A DNA stretch of 64,000 nt. Origin: Ciona savignyi (lineage: Eukaryota; Chordata; Ascidiacea; Phlebobranchia; Cionidae). A model generated the notes under the pieces. The model made no database searches. It saw only the letters and a list, made by a program, of their open reading frames with translations, and was not told the origin of the DNA. The position numbers were made by a program, and so were the translations under genes. Positions 21,301 through 40,628 of the stretch are shown here, piece after piece. The stretch lies in assembly GCA_000149265.1 (NCBI GenBank), contig CH003412.1, positions 5,298,799 to 5,362,798 of the forward strand. The letters are read 5' to 3'. The number at the start of each line of letters is the position of its first letter. The first letter of the stretch is position 1.

Positions 21301-23477
21301 TGGTTTTACTGTTTCTAATTGCATTGACATGACTGTGCTAAACACACATGTTGTTTTAGCATGGCTTAGCATACCACACACTGTACTGAAACTACTGTGC
21401 TTACATCACACATTGTATTGAGTGAGCACAACAATTGTTGCAATGGCAATTGGCCTCATTGTGCGCCCTTGTATAGTAGCAAGCTATCAGTTCAACACTC
21501 TTTGGTAACACAACTGTACATAAAACACACTTTGGGTCCTCACCTATACATAATACACACTTTGGGTCCTCACCTATACATAATACACACGTGGGTCCTC
21601 ACCTCTACATACTCCAGCCTGCAGTTATCGGAGCGATACTCCAATGCAAACCCTTCATTGAATGTGAGTGTGACAACTTGGTACGGTGGGGCTACTATCC
21701 TCCATCGGCAGTTAGCTCGGTTGTCGTACAGCCCCGGGTAGTTCATGCTGGATATTACCCCCCTTGGATTGACCAAGATCCTTGGGCCACCACAACCTTT
21801 GATGAAGATAGCTCACTCAGAAGAGTGTTGGTTACAAATAGTCCGAGGTCGTGGGTTCCAATCCTACCCCACATCATTATTTTTCTTCTATTGTCACTCT
21901 ATATGCTATGTTTATGATAACCCAGCTTACCAGGTTTACAGTCATGCTTTACAAAGTCATTTTTACTGTATTTTCTGTGTCAGCTGTAACTTCTTTTCAT
22001 TGTTTCCACTATCCGGAAAGATTGCTTATAAACAATATTACATGGATATTCGTCAGACTACTTTGCACCCACTGTGGGTTATGATCACAGACGTTGCCAT
22101 TATTTTTGTTTAACCCAAAAAATCTCTGTGTTTAAGCAATGTATGTTCCTTTCCCAAAGCTTTCCCAAAGACAAGTTGATAGCGGCAGATTGCAATCCCG
22201 CAAACTTTCATCCAATTATCGGACATGCTACTAATGAGCTATTTGCGGCGATATATAAAACATTTTCAAACAAAAGAAACAAAAAGGGACACCTACCAGA
22301 ATCGCCAGCAATGCTACAGCCTAATAGTTCAAGCCTTAACGCCATACGAAGAGCTCTTGGCGGCCATGACATCGGTACAATTCGTACAACCTGTGATAAT
22401 TTGTTATTTAAGAATGATAAGCGAGTAAAAACCGGTCACTATATTAATGAAACTGACAAGAAATCGAAAATACAAAACTTCACGTCGGGGTTAAAAAATC
22501 TATTGTAAAAAAACAAGTACAACTACTCATGTTTACACCGGTGGGTGCAACAAAAACGGTGATTATATCACGAGCCACGGCAATTTAAACGCAACACAAT
22601 GCCGCGGCGATAATAAAATGTTACGTAGGCGTTTGACCGAAAATGACAACTACTTTAACTGACCTGAGCTTGAACTTTCTCGGGGAACCAAGCAGTGACG
22701 ACGCTCATACCGTCCGTGTTTCCGTTGAACACGATCGGACCACCCCTGTCGGACACCGCTACCCAGTTCGGCCGGGGGCTTGGAGTGGTTTTGTACAAGA
22801 CCTTGTACTGCGATACCATCAGCCTTCCGTACGAGGGAACTATTTGACCCTGAGTCTGTACCCCGCTCACGTACATTAGCTGCCCAAGGTCAACCTGCGT
22901 GGATTAACTTCAGTACTACCTCGCTGAACAGCTTGATTAAAGAGTCGGTTTTTCACCGAAAGGTTGTGGGATCAAAACCAGCCTCTGGTTAGTCAGTTTT
23001 TTTCTTGGGCAAGGCAATTACCAGACATCGCCTAAACTTAAAGTTATTGAATAAACAGAAACTAAAGTAGCTCAATCGTAACACACTTTAAAATATCGAA
23101 AAACCCGACGGTGGCGAAGAGGTAAGCTGACGATTACCATTATACTAACACCCCTTCTCCCATTCACTCGATAATGTATCCTATTCTACATAAGCTGTAC
23201 TCTTACCAACCTCTATCCAATGAGCTCCTGATACGCCGACCGACACGAAAGTCACCCACGCGTTGTCCCCGTTCAACCTCGCATTCTCCTTACCGTACTT
23301 ATGCTCGTTGATGCTAGATGACACCATTATGTTGTCGTCCGGGATATCCCCGCTCTCTAGCCCCAGCTTCCGGTCGCAACTTACGCGCTTGCTCGTCGCC
23401 ACCGAGTTCCGTCGGTTTCGGATTTCCGTACCGGAAGCCGAACACGCTATCGCTAACACAACCACGAAGCCCCACAT
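15360..23477 (-). CDS. Transmembrane protein: discoidin (F5/8C) - 3 x CUB - TM
   Basis: Seventeen coding exons fit in phase to a 779-residue protein: 23477-23211, 22894-22664, 22390-22297, 21796-21603, 21284-21189, 20874-20785, 20548-20408, 20345-20262, 19820-19682, 19441-19278, 18806-18619, 18040-17961, 17790-17681, 17368-17288, 16910-16759, 16484-16403, 15506-15360. Order: signal peptide (MWGFVVVLAIACSASG); F5/8C domain ~34-191, closing RLELLGC; CUB1 ~199-315 (SSMNYPGLYDNRANCRW, GKLCG); CUB2 ~320-455 (NYPEPYTNNAYCVW, YCGNKRPP); CUB3 ~459-566 (NYPDLYEANLRCEW, IYDGG); Thr-rich stalk ~568-650; TM helix ~657-685; tail ending in an acidic YYDEEDDCNADDGHDFK. A cell-surface binding or adhesion role is inferred. 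Neuropilin and DCBLD share these domains but put CUB first. An in-frame ATG at 23600 also opens a signal-like stretch. The first donor is unusual (GAG/gttggt). Confidence 0.9.
16135..16234. mobile_element. Short foldback element, 100 bp
   Basis: Left arm GGGGTGCCTTAATTCTTACA then GGATCGCTTGG; right arm, inverted, GGTACCTCTAATTACCACAG then GGATCGCTTTGG. The loop is CCTAACCCTTACTCTAACCC. It lies in the last intron of the discoidin/CUB gene. Confidence 0.8.
17137..17155. repeat. Foldback-family end fragment
   Basis: GTAATTAGAGGTACCTA matches one terminus of the 16135-16234 element; intronic. Confidence 0.5.
21513..21607 (-). repeat. 30-bp tandem repeat duplicating a splice donor
   Basis: Three tandem units (steps of 30 and 29 bp) at the 3' edge of the first CUB exon. 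Each has on the coding strand TATGTA(G/T)AG followed by GTGAGGACCC, so the exon end and donor are present three times. The one at 21602-21601 keeps the frame with the next exon. Confidence 0.8.
22927..23190 (+). repeat. SINE-1, degenerate, near full length
   Basis: Head (CACCGAAAGGTTGTGGGATC), body and a tail near GTATCCTATTC are recognisable with many changes. It lies in intron 1 of the discoidin/CUB gene, opposite in orientation to it. Confidence 0.7.
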
Positions 23478-23639
23478 CTTGCTTCGACCTTGGGATTTAT
23501 TCTTCTGACATTCCACCCGCATCTCGGGGCAGCTCTTTTTTCTGTTTCCGGTTGTGACGCCGGATTGTGAAAGCAGTGTTGCGAGAAGCAGCACATACAT
23601 GCACTAAAATTATACATCATTCGTATATATGTACCACGT

Positions 23640-24310
23640 AACGCTAAGCGCGTAGTTTAAATCATAAAAACGAATTAAGCGTATCATACGCACAAAGTGT
23701 GGCGCTTGTTCCCAGAACATCCATATTTATCCAGTTTTTATTGGAAACACTGTACTTTCCATTATGATGTCACGGCCGGAAACAATAGCGACTGGAAGTC
23801 GAAGCTTCAAATGTTATTTCAGTTCAAATGAAAAGTTGTCGGAAATAATCAAACCGAAAACGTTTGGTTTCGACTCTTGGCTTGTACCGAGACATAACAA
23901 GGGATATTTCTGATGTATTGATACAATATAGCGACGTATCTTATATGTAAATAAACACATTTATGACCTACCAATACATTACAGTTATCAAGAAAGACCG
24001 AAGCTCGATATTATTGCGCTATTTGTATCAACAACTGGACAAAAAGGTAACGAGTTTCATTCTTACCATGTATGGTGCATATTACTGGTTTATCCAAGTA
24101 CACCCAATGTGTTATTAGACTGGCAATCTTCAATAAACAGTCTCGTGTGCCGATTTTAAACATTCTGTCGTTGCCACATTAACTCGTTTCTTCTCCAGAA
24201 ACACGAAGGCATGAAGCATAAGATTAATCCCGGGGATTCCCCAAAAACGGGCAGCAATTCCCCCGATGACGAACCGAGAAGAAAAATTCTTAAACCCTCC
24301 CATTCCCGTC
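23640..24310. other. Intergenic between two head-to-head genes
   Basis: No exon seen. With the adjoining CRE-like cluster it forms the ~1.3 kb shared upstream region of the minus-strand discoidin/CUB gene and the plus-strand nuclease-like gene. Confidence 0.5.
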
Positions 24311-24311
24311 A

Positions 24312-24411
24312 TGACGTCACTTCTACGTCGTCATTTTCTCAAAAAACTTGACGTCGTTTGTTTTTGTTCCTTTCTTCTTCCGTACTATTTTATGACGTAA
24401 TTTGTGACGTA
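24312..24411. promoter_or_regulatory. Cluster of CRE/ATF-like sites
   Basis: ATGACGTCAC, TTGACGTCG, TATGACGTAA and TGTGACGTAA occur within 100 bp between two divergent genes. TGACGT is the core bound by CREB/ATF-type bZIP factors. TGACGTCA also occurs in repeats of this window, so this may be incidental. Confidence 0.4.
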
Positions 24412-24772
24412 ACCGCCGAGGTAATCGATATATTATCGCGCGGCTACAGTGTTGCGGCGACGCCATTTAGATATCGCCTTGCATTGAAAAATAAAGCTCC
24501 GCGCCAGTTATGTTTGTATTAGAGGTTCAGTTAGAAGACGGCGTGCTCAATATTTACAAAAGCATCAAGGCTCCGTGTGCCCAGCTCGTAGCCAGACCTC
24601 TACGTTGTCGTTATTTTATTACTCAGCCTGTATCTTAAAGATTGCACCCATCACTTTTACGATGTCTACCAATGCACATGTCTAGACCGCCTTCGATATA
24701 AATAGCATATCTTCTAATTACGAAGCTAAACAAGCCACCTCGCGTAACCTTGCCCCAAGGACAAATCCAGTC

Positions 24773-24780
24773 TTTATAAA
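24773..24780 (+). promoter_or_regulatory. TATA-box candidate
   Basis: TTTATAAA about 35 bp before the ATG of the nuclease-like gene, leaving room for only a very short 5' UTR. Confidence 0.45.
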
Positions 24781-24814
24781 CGCGAAGCCGAGGGACAGTG
24801 ACTCAACCACCAAG

Positions 24815-27800
24815 ATGTCGAAACTACAAACCGTCCTGCTGTCTTTTGCCTTCGTTATCACCACCGTCTGCGCAAAGTGCTACGAATGGAACTCGGTGAG
24901 TACTGTAGCATCCGATATTGTGGTGGTTTGTTGTCTGCGGGGTCTGGACTGTCCTGTGGATTATTTATAGTGATGTATAGTTCAACCTAATTACAGGAGT
25001 AATAAACTACTGTGCTTGTGCTAAGCTTGTATTTGCTAAAAAAAATAATATCCAGAAACTTATAAGTATCCTCTGTTCGGTTCCTTGTTAAGATGCCATT
25101 TGTTTTGATGACGTTGGATTTATCATCAAACCATAAATTGTAAATAATCTTCTTGCATTTTAGCATAATATAGGATACTCTTTATCCCTGGTGATGGGAT
25201 ATTAGTTTTTTTTATACAGAGGCAATCGACTACCGGAGCTACTGTAGTATAATAAATAGGAGAGCGACATTGTTGTTTTAGCTCGTACCTTTTTTAAAAA
25301 ACCGTTCTGAATAATAGCTCTAGTGACCGTACTGTACGAGGAAAGCTAACGATCCGTATTATAACTGTGGTTTTCCAACGGGGATTTAGGAATGAAAACA
25401 GTTTAATACAACGAAAAAATATGTTTAAACCATACAGTTCGAATAAATAGATTTTATTCCTAAGGTAACGGTTCTCAATTGGAACGTTCTTGCACCAAAA
25501 TGGGTGAATTATGGGATGTACCCACCCACCCTTATCGACCACAGTTTGTTCAACGAAAGCCGCCGACTCGACGCAGTTATCAATGCCGTCATTGGCTCGA
25601 ATGCTGATGTCATGTTATTACAAGAGGTGAGAACATGTAGCTTTACTCTTCTGTCCCTGTGACGGAAATATGTGGATTATAGGAGTCATTGACACTGAGC
25701 TTATTATTTTATTGCCCGTCATCATATACTTATTATTCACATTAGTGTTAATGCTCATATTATCGCGTATATTTTTTATTGCACCAATTTAATTTTTTTA
25801 AAAATTTATCCGAGTATAAAATATACGACTTTCTTTTAAGTTTATCACCCATGTTATTGCTCGTTCACTCAGGTTCAAAGCGATTGGTTGGAGGTAATGA
25901 GGGCAGCTTTGGCACACACATACGACCTCGCAATCTACAGGGAACACGAACCGGTTTTCAAACCAACTGCCGCCGTTCTAAGGATCAATATAAAACAAGT
26001 AAATTGAATGTGATTAGTTGCAATGTGTTCAAGATTAAGATTTAATGTTAGGTATATTGTGTTGCATGCCAGTTTATTTTAATCAGCCACTTTCTCGCAT
26101 TTTCCCACTATTCAGGGATATCTCTGTAAACTAATCTACCGTTAACACCGATGGTTAATGGACCAGAATATTTTGATTCAAATTTTTGGAGAATGTGAGA
26201 TAGTGAACTATATAAATGGCGATTTAAACTCGGTATTTCCCCATATGACCAGGCAACTTTTAGCATCCGACTCGTAAAAATTAAATTGGTTAATTTCTTT
26301 TGTCCCCACAGGTAATGAATGCAAAATGATTGGTCGTTAAAATAAGTCAAGTTAAAAAGGATGTATTAAAAATTTTAATGGAACGGGTGCCGCAGTTAAA
26401 CCTAAGCAAAGTTACAGTAAAACTAAAATCAACTTGCTATAATTAAAGACTAACCAAAGAAAGCGAAAAGTTTGACGAGTACTGGGTGGGAGCTGGCTGA
26501 TTAACACGTCTTGGCGATTGGCCTTAAAGTTGCCCTTTTATGTTAGAAAATCCTTAGATTGGTGGTTTATTTGAAAGTCTTCCATAAACGACATATATGG
26601 CTTTAATGCGGCAAAGCAACTTTGGTTAATAATGCAAAAATATTATGTTTACTTTAGTTCTTTTACTGTACTTCGTAAAAACAACAAAACAAATTATTCG
26701 GTTCTGATCGGTCGTTTTTCATGTCATGTCTTATATGTTCGATCGTAAATTTAAGTTTTGTGTCGTTATATTGCCAGTTTAACACCTCGTCATCAGCAAA
26801 ACGTCATACGCTTGTCATAATGTTATTTATGACGATAATTCGTCTTTTATCTATAGTTCAGGGGTCGTCAATCCGCCAATCAGCAAAACTTCAAACGCTT
26901 GCCATAATGTTATTTATGACATTATTTCGGCTTTTACCTATGTTCAGGGTTCGGCAATCTGTGGCTCTTTCGTCCTTCTGATGCGGCTCTTTTTAAGGCT
27001 ATAGCGAGCACTTAATAGGTATAATAACCATGCAAGTGGAACAAATATAACAACACTTGTGTCTTTATCTCAAACAGTGTTGTTTTCCTTTTATTGCGAA
27101 TATATTTTTAGTTTTGCGGCTCCCCGTGTTTTCTATTTTGTGGAAGAACGGTTAAATTTTTTTTAAGTGCAAAAGGTTGACTACACCTTACCTAGTTTAT
27201 TGATTGTTATTCTAACAAAACAACGCTTAATTCAAAAACAACAAAGTACTTGGGCCAACGGAAAGTCAGGAATAAACAATGTATTACTCCGTTGTAAGTG
27301 AATAACCAATTAAATATTTGATTGGTTATATGTAGAGTAAATTGAAAAACTAAACTAACGATAATGTAATTTGGGAAAAACTGTACAGTCAGTCGTATCC
27401 ACGATTTTTAAACGGTTTTAACCTCATTAACGACCATCTATTAGGAAATTAGGTTTGTAACACTAGAATTTATTTATATACTTATGCATTACAGCGCAAT
27501 AGTGGATTAATACAATTGAATAGCTGTGGGTACAATCTGTAACAAAACATTTTGTCTCAAACTATGATAATTACCTTTCATAAATCAAGATAAAATTTGA
27601 TGACTCGGTCTTTTGGTCGTAAAATTGTCTTTATATATTTCACCAATAAATACGTTTTAAATCGGTGGGTTATTAGCTTGAAATCAAATTGTTTTTCTGT
27701 GTGCTAACTTTCAAGATTTAATAATAAGTCGCCCGTCTTACAACCGGTTAATATAAGCATTTGTAGGCCGGTATCATGTAAACTACATTCCCCTTTCAAG

Positions 27801-30231
27801 AACATTCTAAAATTTGTCAGGTCAAAAATTGGAGTTGATCGATATTTTATTTGAACCCTTTGTTAAAAAGAATATTTGTAAAACATCTTAAGAATATTTA
27901 TGACGTCATATATACAACAGGGCCTTGGAAATGCGATTATCTACAAACCGAACAAACTGACGTTACTCGATCAACGCGAATTTCTAACAACCTCCAGTGG
28001 GAACCGAGCTGTCTTCGCTTCTTTTGAGTTAGCTCGCACTAACAGTCCTCCATTGATATTCGTGAACAGTCAACTTGAACAAGGAGTTCTTGGGGCCGGT
28101 ACAAGACTGTTTCAGGTAGCCTGAAATATATTTTAAACTTCTGTCGGATAGTTTTATTGGTAGCTCCCCTGAACCCTGAGCCAAAAGGCGGACATTTTAA
28201 GCGCTTATTATACCATTCATAAAGTTAAAAATCCCCGTACAATTTACTAGCCCGATTCGTATGTGATCAATCTAACTTAATTCACAAAGGCCGACTGGAT
28301 AACTGATTCTTGAAAATACCCAAATCTTCTAATCTTGTTTTCTTTCTTTTGGCTTTAAACGCGGACTACTGGATAGGATAGGACATTGGCGTTTATCCCC
28401 GTCAATGGGAAAACCAATGGGGTTAACGCAATCGTCAGATCACCTCGCGCCCACCGTCGGGTTACTGAAGCTATTGCAATGTGTTGTGTATGATTCACAC
28501 GTTCCTTTAATGTAGTAGAACCCATTAATCCGCTTAGTTCAGGAAATGTCCGTTAAGTGCCTTGCCCTAGGACACTACCGACTAGCTAGCTAGCGACCAG
28601 TTTCGTACCTTCAACCCTTCGGCTGATAGGCGACGCACTAAACCAGCAGACTAAATCTGTCGGACGACTGGGCAAACCGACCAGGATAAGCGATCGTGAA
28701 AGTTTCACTTATTCAACTTATTCAATGCGATCATGGCAGCATCACTTATTCAATTCACACACCAGGTCAACAACATCCACGAAATAACGCGTCGCATTGC
28801 GACGGATCTCGAGCAAAGATTCTTCCTTCAATCTTCACCGGAGGTTATTTGGGGAGGAGACTTCAACACCCTGTCCGATCTGCCCACGTATTCGCGCATG
28901 CGTGAACTTGGGTTTAGCAATGTCTTCGACGTGAGTTGTTTGTTCATTATATTTTAAGATATGAGAACTAACTATCCTACAGAACAATGTTCTGTTGTGA
29001 CCAATCTCTAAACCAGCTTGGTGAAATAGCACAATTTAAACATCCACGGACATTGCCTTAAGCCACAAGATTGATGGATTCTACCAAATTTAAGGAACGT
29101 GTGATTCATACACAACAAACTGCAATAGCTCCGATAAACTGACGGCGGGTGCGAGGTAATCTGACGATTGCCCGTATGTTAACCCCCTTGTTTTTTACAT
29201 TCAAGGGGATAAACAGGTATATCCTATCCTATCCTGGCTAGTCGGTTGTGGCATTGGAAAGGTAGTTATCGGACATCGCCCTGACCCAATAGATTAATAA
29301 AAAGAACTTTGAAACATACAACACATTGCAAAAAAGGCGTGTGATAACGCCCATTGCGCTGTTCCATCCACAGGGATAAAATATTAATATCCAATCCTAT
29401 CACAAGTGATCGTTTTACTCCAGAAAGATTTAATTTTTAACAAATTTCCTTATTTTGTTATTCCTTGTAATTAAAAAATCAATAAACAAGCCTTACATCA
29501 ACCCCATTCACACAGATATTGAAAGTTCCCACCCCGAATAGTTTCTATGGAACTCTGGTTTTCCCACATCCCATCAGCTATGTCTTTGTGTCGTCACAAA
29601 GTGTTGAACGCAAGCTAATGGAAATATCATATTCAACTATAAATAACGAAGGTAAGAATATATATATGTATATATATATTTAGTATAGTTATGCAGTGTC
29701 TAATTTCGAACCAAGAATTACTGCATCCTTCACCTCCATTTTAACCAGCAGGTTCGATTTCAAAATTAAAACACTGGATCCTCCAGTCGGTCTGTTATTT
29801 CTGACCACGTTTCAAGCCTGGATCCGACGAACCTCCATGACACTTTTGTATATTTTTTTTTACCTAGCCAAGATTTGAACCCATGATAGGCTTATAACTT
29901 GGATCCTTTTTGTATTGGTTGGTATATGCATCGGTCGCGCTAACCACTTAGCCACACGACCGAACGACACTTCTGTATAAACTGCATCTAACATAATTTT
30001 CCTGCAGACGAGCGCCTCCCAGAGGAGAAAGAAAGAAACCGGCTTCAAGCAATTTCATACTACGCTGACAAATTACTCACAATGCTCAATATGACGTCAG
30101 ATCCGGAACTACACAGTAAGGTCACCGATGTGTTGCGAGTCAGTCTCACTTTCGACCACCCACTAAATACCGTGCTGCGCAAAGGCTCCGATCACGCGTC
30201 GCAATTTGTTTCATTTTGTTTTCCGGAGTAG
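24815..30231 (+). CDS. Secreted endonuclease/exonuclease/phosphatase-fold protein
   Basis: Seven exons in consistent phase encode 362 residues: 24815-24895, 25465-25626, 25873-25998, 27921-28115, 28766-28930, 29516-29651, 30008-30231. Exon 1 is a signal peptide (ends TTVCA). Then come the EEP landmarks: VLNWNVLA (substrate-side Asn), ADVMLLQE (metal-binding Glu), GNAIIYKP, FVNSQLEQG, WGGDFNTLSD (catalytic Asp/Asn) and GSDHASQFVSF (final Asp-His). Motif style is nearest the CCR4/nocturnin branch of Mg-dependent phosphodiesterases, but the signal peptide implies an extracellular or lumenal protein. The position normally His in NTHL is Gln (NSQL), so activity may be altered. Introns hold two SINEs, a tandem duplication and a hAT-like end. 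AATAAA at 30297. It is divergent from the discoidin/CUB gene and convergent with the protease gene. Nucleic-acid versus other phosphoester substrate cannot be told. Confidence 0.88.
26793..26965. repeat. Two-copy tandem duplication, 88-bp period
   Basis: CAGCAAAAC...CGCTTG(T/C)CATAATG then TTATTTATGAC occurs at 26793 and 26881, in intron 3 of the nuclease-like gene. Each copy ends at a CAGGG(G/T)TCG block. Confidence 0.7.
26945..27188. mobile_element. hAT (Charlie-like) MITE candidate
   Basis: Left end CAGGGTTCGGCAATCTGTGG resembles Charlie-group hAT termini. The right end, inward, is AGGTGTAGTCAACCTTTTGC. The flanks (CCTATGTT and ACCTAGTT) are only partly alike, so the right boundary is uncertain. 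Confidence 0.4.
28371..28672 (-). repeat. SINE-1, near full length
   Basis: The tail (GGATAGGATAGGAC) through the tRNA-like head is present, in intron 4 of the nuclease-like gene. Confidence 0.9.
29041..29402 (+). repeat. Two tandem SINE-1 fragments
   Basis: 29041-29236 lacks the head and ends ATCCTATCCTATCC. 29237-29402 is a more decayed copy starting CTAGTCGGTTGTGGC. Both are in intron 5 of the nuclease-like gene. Confidence 0.75.
29644..29690. repeat. TA-rich microsatellite
   Basis: ATATATATGTATATATATAT-type run just after the exon 6 donor of the nuclease-like gene. Confidence 0.8.
29860..29968 (-). repeat. Second tRNA-derived SINE (SINE-2)
   Basis: Minus strand: GGTCGTGTGGCTAAGTGG (box A-like) and ATCATGGGTTCAAATCTTGG (box B-like). 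It is a different tRNA-like head from SINE-1, with copies at 32256 and 42426. Confidence 0.65.
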
Positions 30232-30302
30232 CTTATTTTATTTTGTTTCTATGTTCTTTTGTTGTGAATTGATGATCTTTTGGGTGCGAATTCTTAAATA
30301 AA

Positions 30303-31505
30303 AATAAAAATATCAATATATATTTCAATGGCTCCAATGGTTTATTCCCAAACAACGATTACGGTGTTTTTTGTCAATACGTCTCCAAGTAGTGAATTAT
30401 AGGCGGTGCGAATTTAGTTTAGTTTATTTTTCTTATTCGTTACATTAAAGAAGATTAGCTCAATTATTTCAAGTTAAGGAGGATAAAACGGCAAAACTAC
30501 AGTAGTTGGATAAAACGGCAAAACTACAGTAGTTAAAACACGTCATTGAGTATCAATGCAGGAAAAGATTACGTGTCCGTTAAACCTTACATTAATAAAA
30601 ATAAATTAAAGCAGAAAAATTTAAATAAATAATAACTATATTTAATGTTATTAAGCCTTGACTAAAAGTGTGCAAGCGCGACCCAGTACTGAGGGGGGAG
30701 TCGGCTTTAGGATTTATTTAACCAATAACGGCTAACGGTGCCTGTGCAACCTGGAGCAAATAAATTAAATAGCAAATTAAACTCATCTGTCCCTTTTCAA
30801 TAAAAAAGGCAATGGGTTTGAAATCAATCACTGCATAGTTAGATGTGTGCTTGGGTTAGAACCTAAACAGTTGTCCTGAACTTAGTCGTTTAATTAACTG
30901 AATAAAAACTATAGCAATATGTCCCCGTCTTATTCAGCAGAATGCAATAGCTCTACCAACCTTAATAAGGACAAGAAGCCACCTGGCGATTGTTTGTCGG
31001 ATAAAGGTTGCTGCGTTTTTCCACATGCGGGGATGAACCTGAATATCTTACAATACTGATACAATACTAAAGCAAATAATTCTTGTTATAGAAAATTGTA
31101 TTTCAAGTCAAAATGTTTTTTTAGTACCCAATGGAGAAAGAATTTGACCTGGTGTAAGGTAGGATAACTGGGAATATTACAGCAAATATTATTCGATGCT
31201 AATTGGTACGATGTTGTGATTAACATTCTTGGTTTATTTCTTACTATAGAGAACCACACCAAATAAGGAACGTTATCGACACAACGATTGACTACTTCTA
31301 ATGTAATATATCGCCATTAAAGCATTGCTACAACAGGTCAATTAGATAGTTTTATACAAATAAATTAAAACTGCTGACGTTAAAATGTAAAAAAATAATT
31401 GATGATTTCATCCAGCGATGACGTTATAGGTCAGGACCACATCGTATTCAGATGCTCTTCATCTAGAACATGACGTCATCAAACTACAACGTCACCACAA
31501 TGACA
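30303..31505. other. Convergent intergenic region
   Basis: Between the 3' ends of the nuclease-like and protease genes. It holds a faint SINE-1 relic at about 30950-31060 and an 18-bp direct repeat (ACGGCAAAACTACAGTAG) at 30480-30535. No gene seen. Confidence 0.5.
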
Positions 31506-39960
<8,455 letters not shown>

Positions 39961-40009
39961 TATTTAGGAAACAATGCTCATTATTCCTATACGCGTCCGC
40001 ATTGTCCTG

Positions 40010-40382
40010 TAAATCTGATAAAACAAATGTTATGAGTCAAATTAGCCACTTTGCAAGCAAACCACTAGAATGAACAACACGTGAGGTTTAATAATTATGG
40101 AATTAATTCCAGATTATCATCTATGTTATTCTGGATGTGCTTTTGACGAAACGGCTGGGTTTCTTACTTTAAACATGGTATTTTAAAACATAGCTGTAAT
40201 ATTAAATGTACCACCACTTCAATATTTTGGCTTAGAAAAATTGCTGTCGACCCCCAAAATTTGTCTGACACATTTAAAACTTCGACAAAAGAGAAAAAAC
40301 GAAAAAAAATACTTTTTTTTATCAAAAATTGTTATTTTTTTAGCAGAAAACGTATGAAATTAACTTGATTCTATGAATTGGG
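40010..40382. other. Upstream flank of the protease gene
   Basis: AT-rich, no repeat or gene recognised; promoter sequences of the protease gene presumably lie here. Confidence 0.4.
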
Positions 40383-40628
40383 GTGTTAACAAACTGGCAG
40401 TCAGCAGATTACCTCGCGCGAATCGTCGATACACCAGAGCTATTGCAGTGTGGTTTGTATGCTTTAAAAGGTCCTTCAATTTGGTAGACCACATCATTCC
40501 ACTGGGTTTAGACAATGTCCGTTAAGTGCCTTGTCCAAGGACTTAACCGACCAGCTAGCGACTAGTTTCGAGTCTGAAACTCTTAGGCTATAAAAGGCGA
40601 CACACTAATCCACTAATATAACCGGTAA
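40383..40628 (-). repeat. SINE-1, tail-less
   Basis: Body and tRNA-like head are present with scattered changes (GACCAGCTAGCGACTAG). Confidence 0.75.

Noticed and set aside
22074-22508. 144-codon plus-strand ORF
   Set aside because: Antisense to the last discoidin exon (22297-22390) and its introns; no domain of its own.
15360-23477. Neuropilin orthologue
   Set aside because: Domain order is reversed, only one F5/8C domain is present and there is no MAM domain, so a name was not assigned.
29870-29968. Possible tRNA gene on the minus strand
   Set aside because: Box-like motifs are present, but the spacing and arms do not form a tRNA and similar copies recur, so it was treated as a second SINE family.
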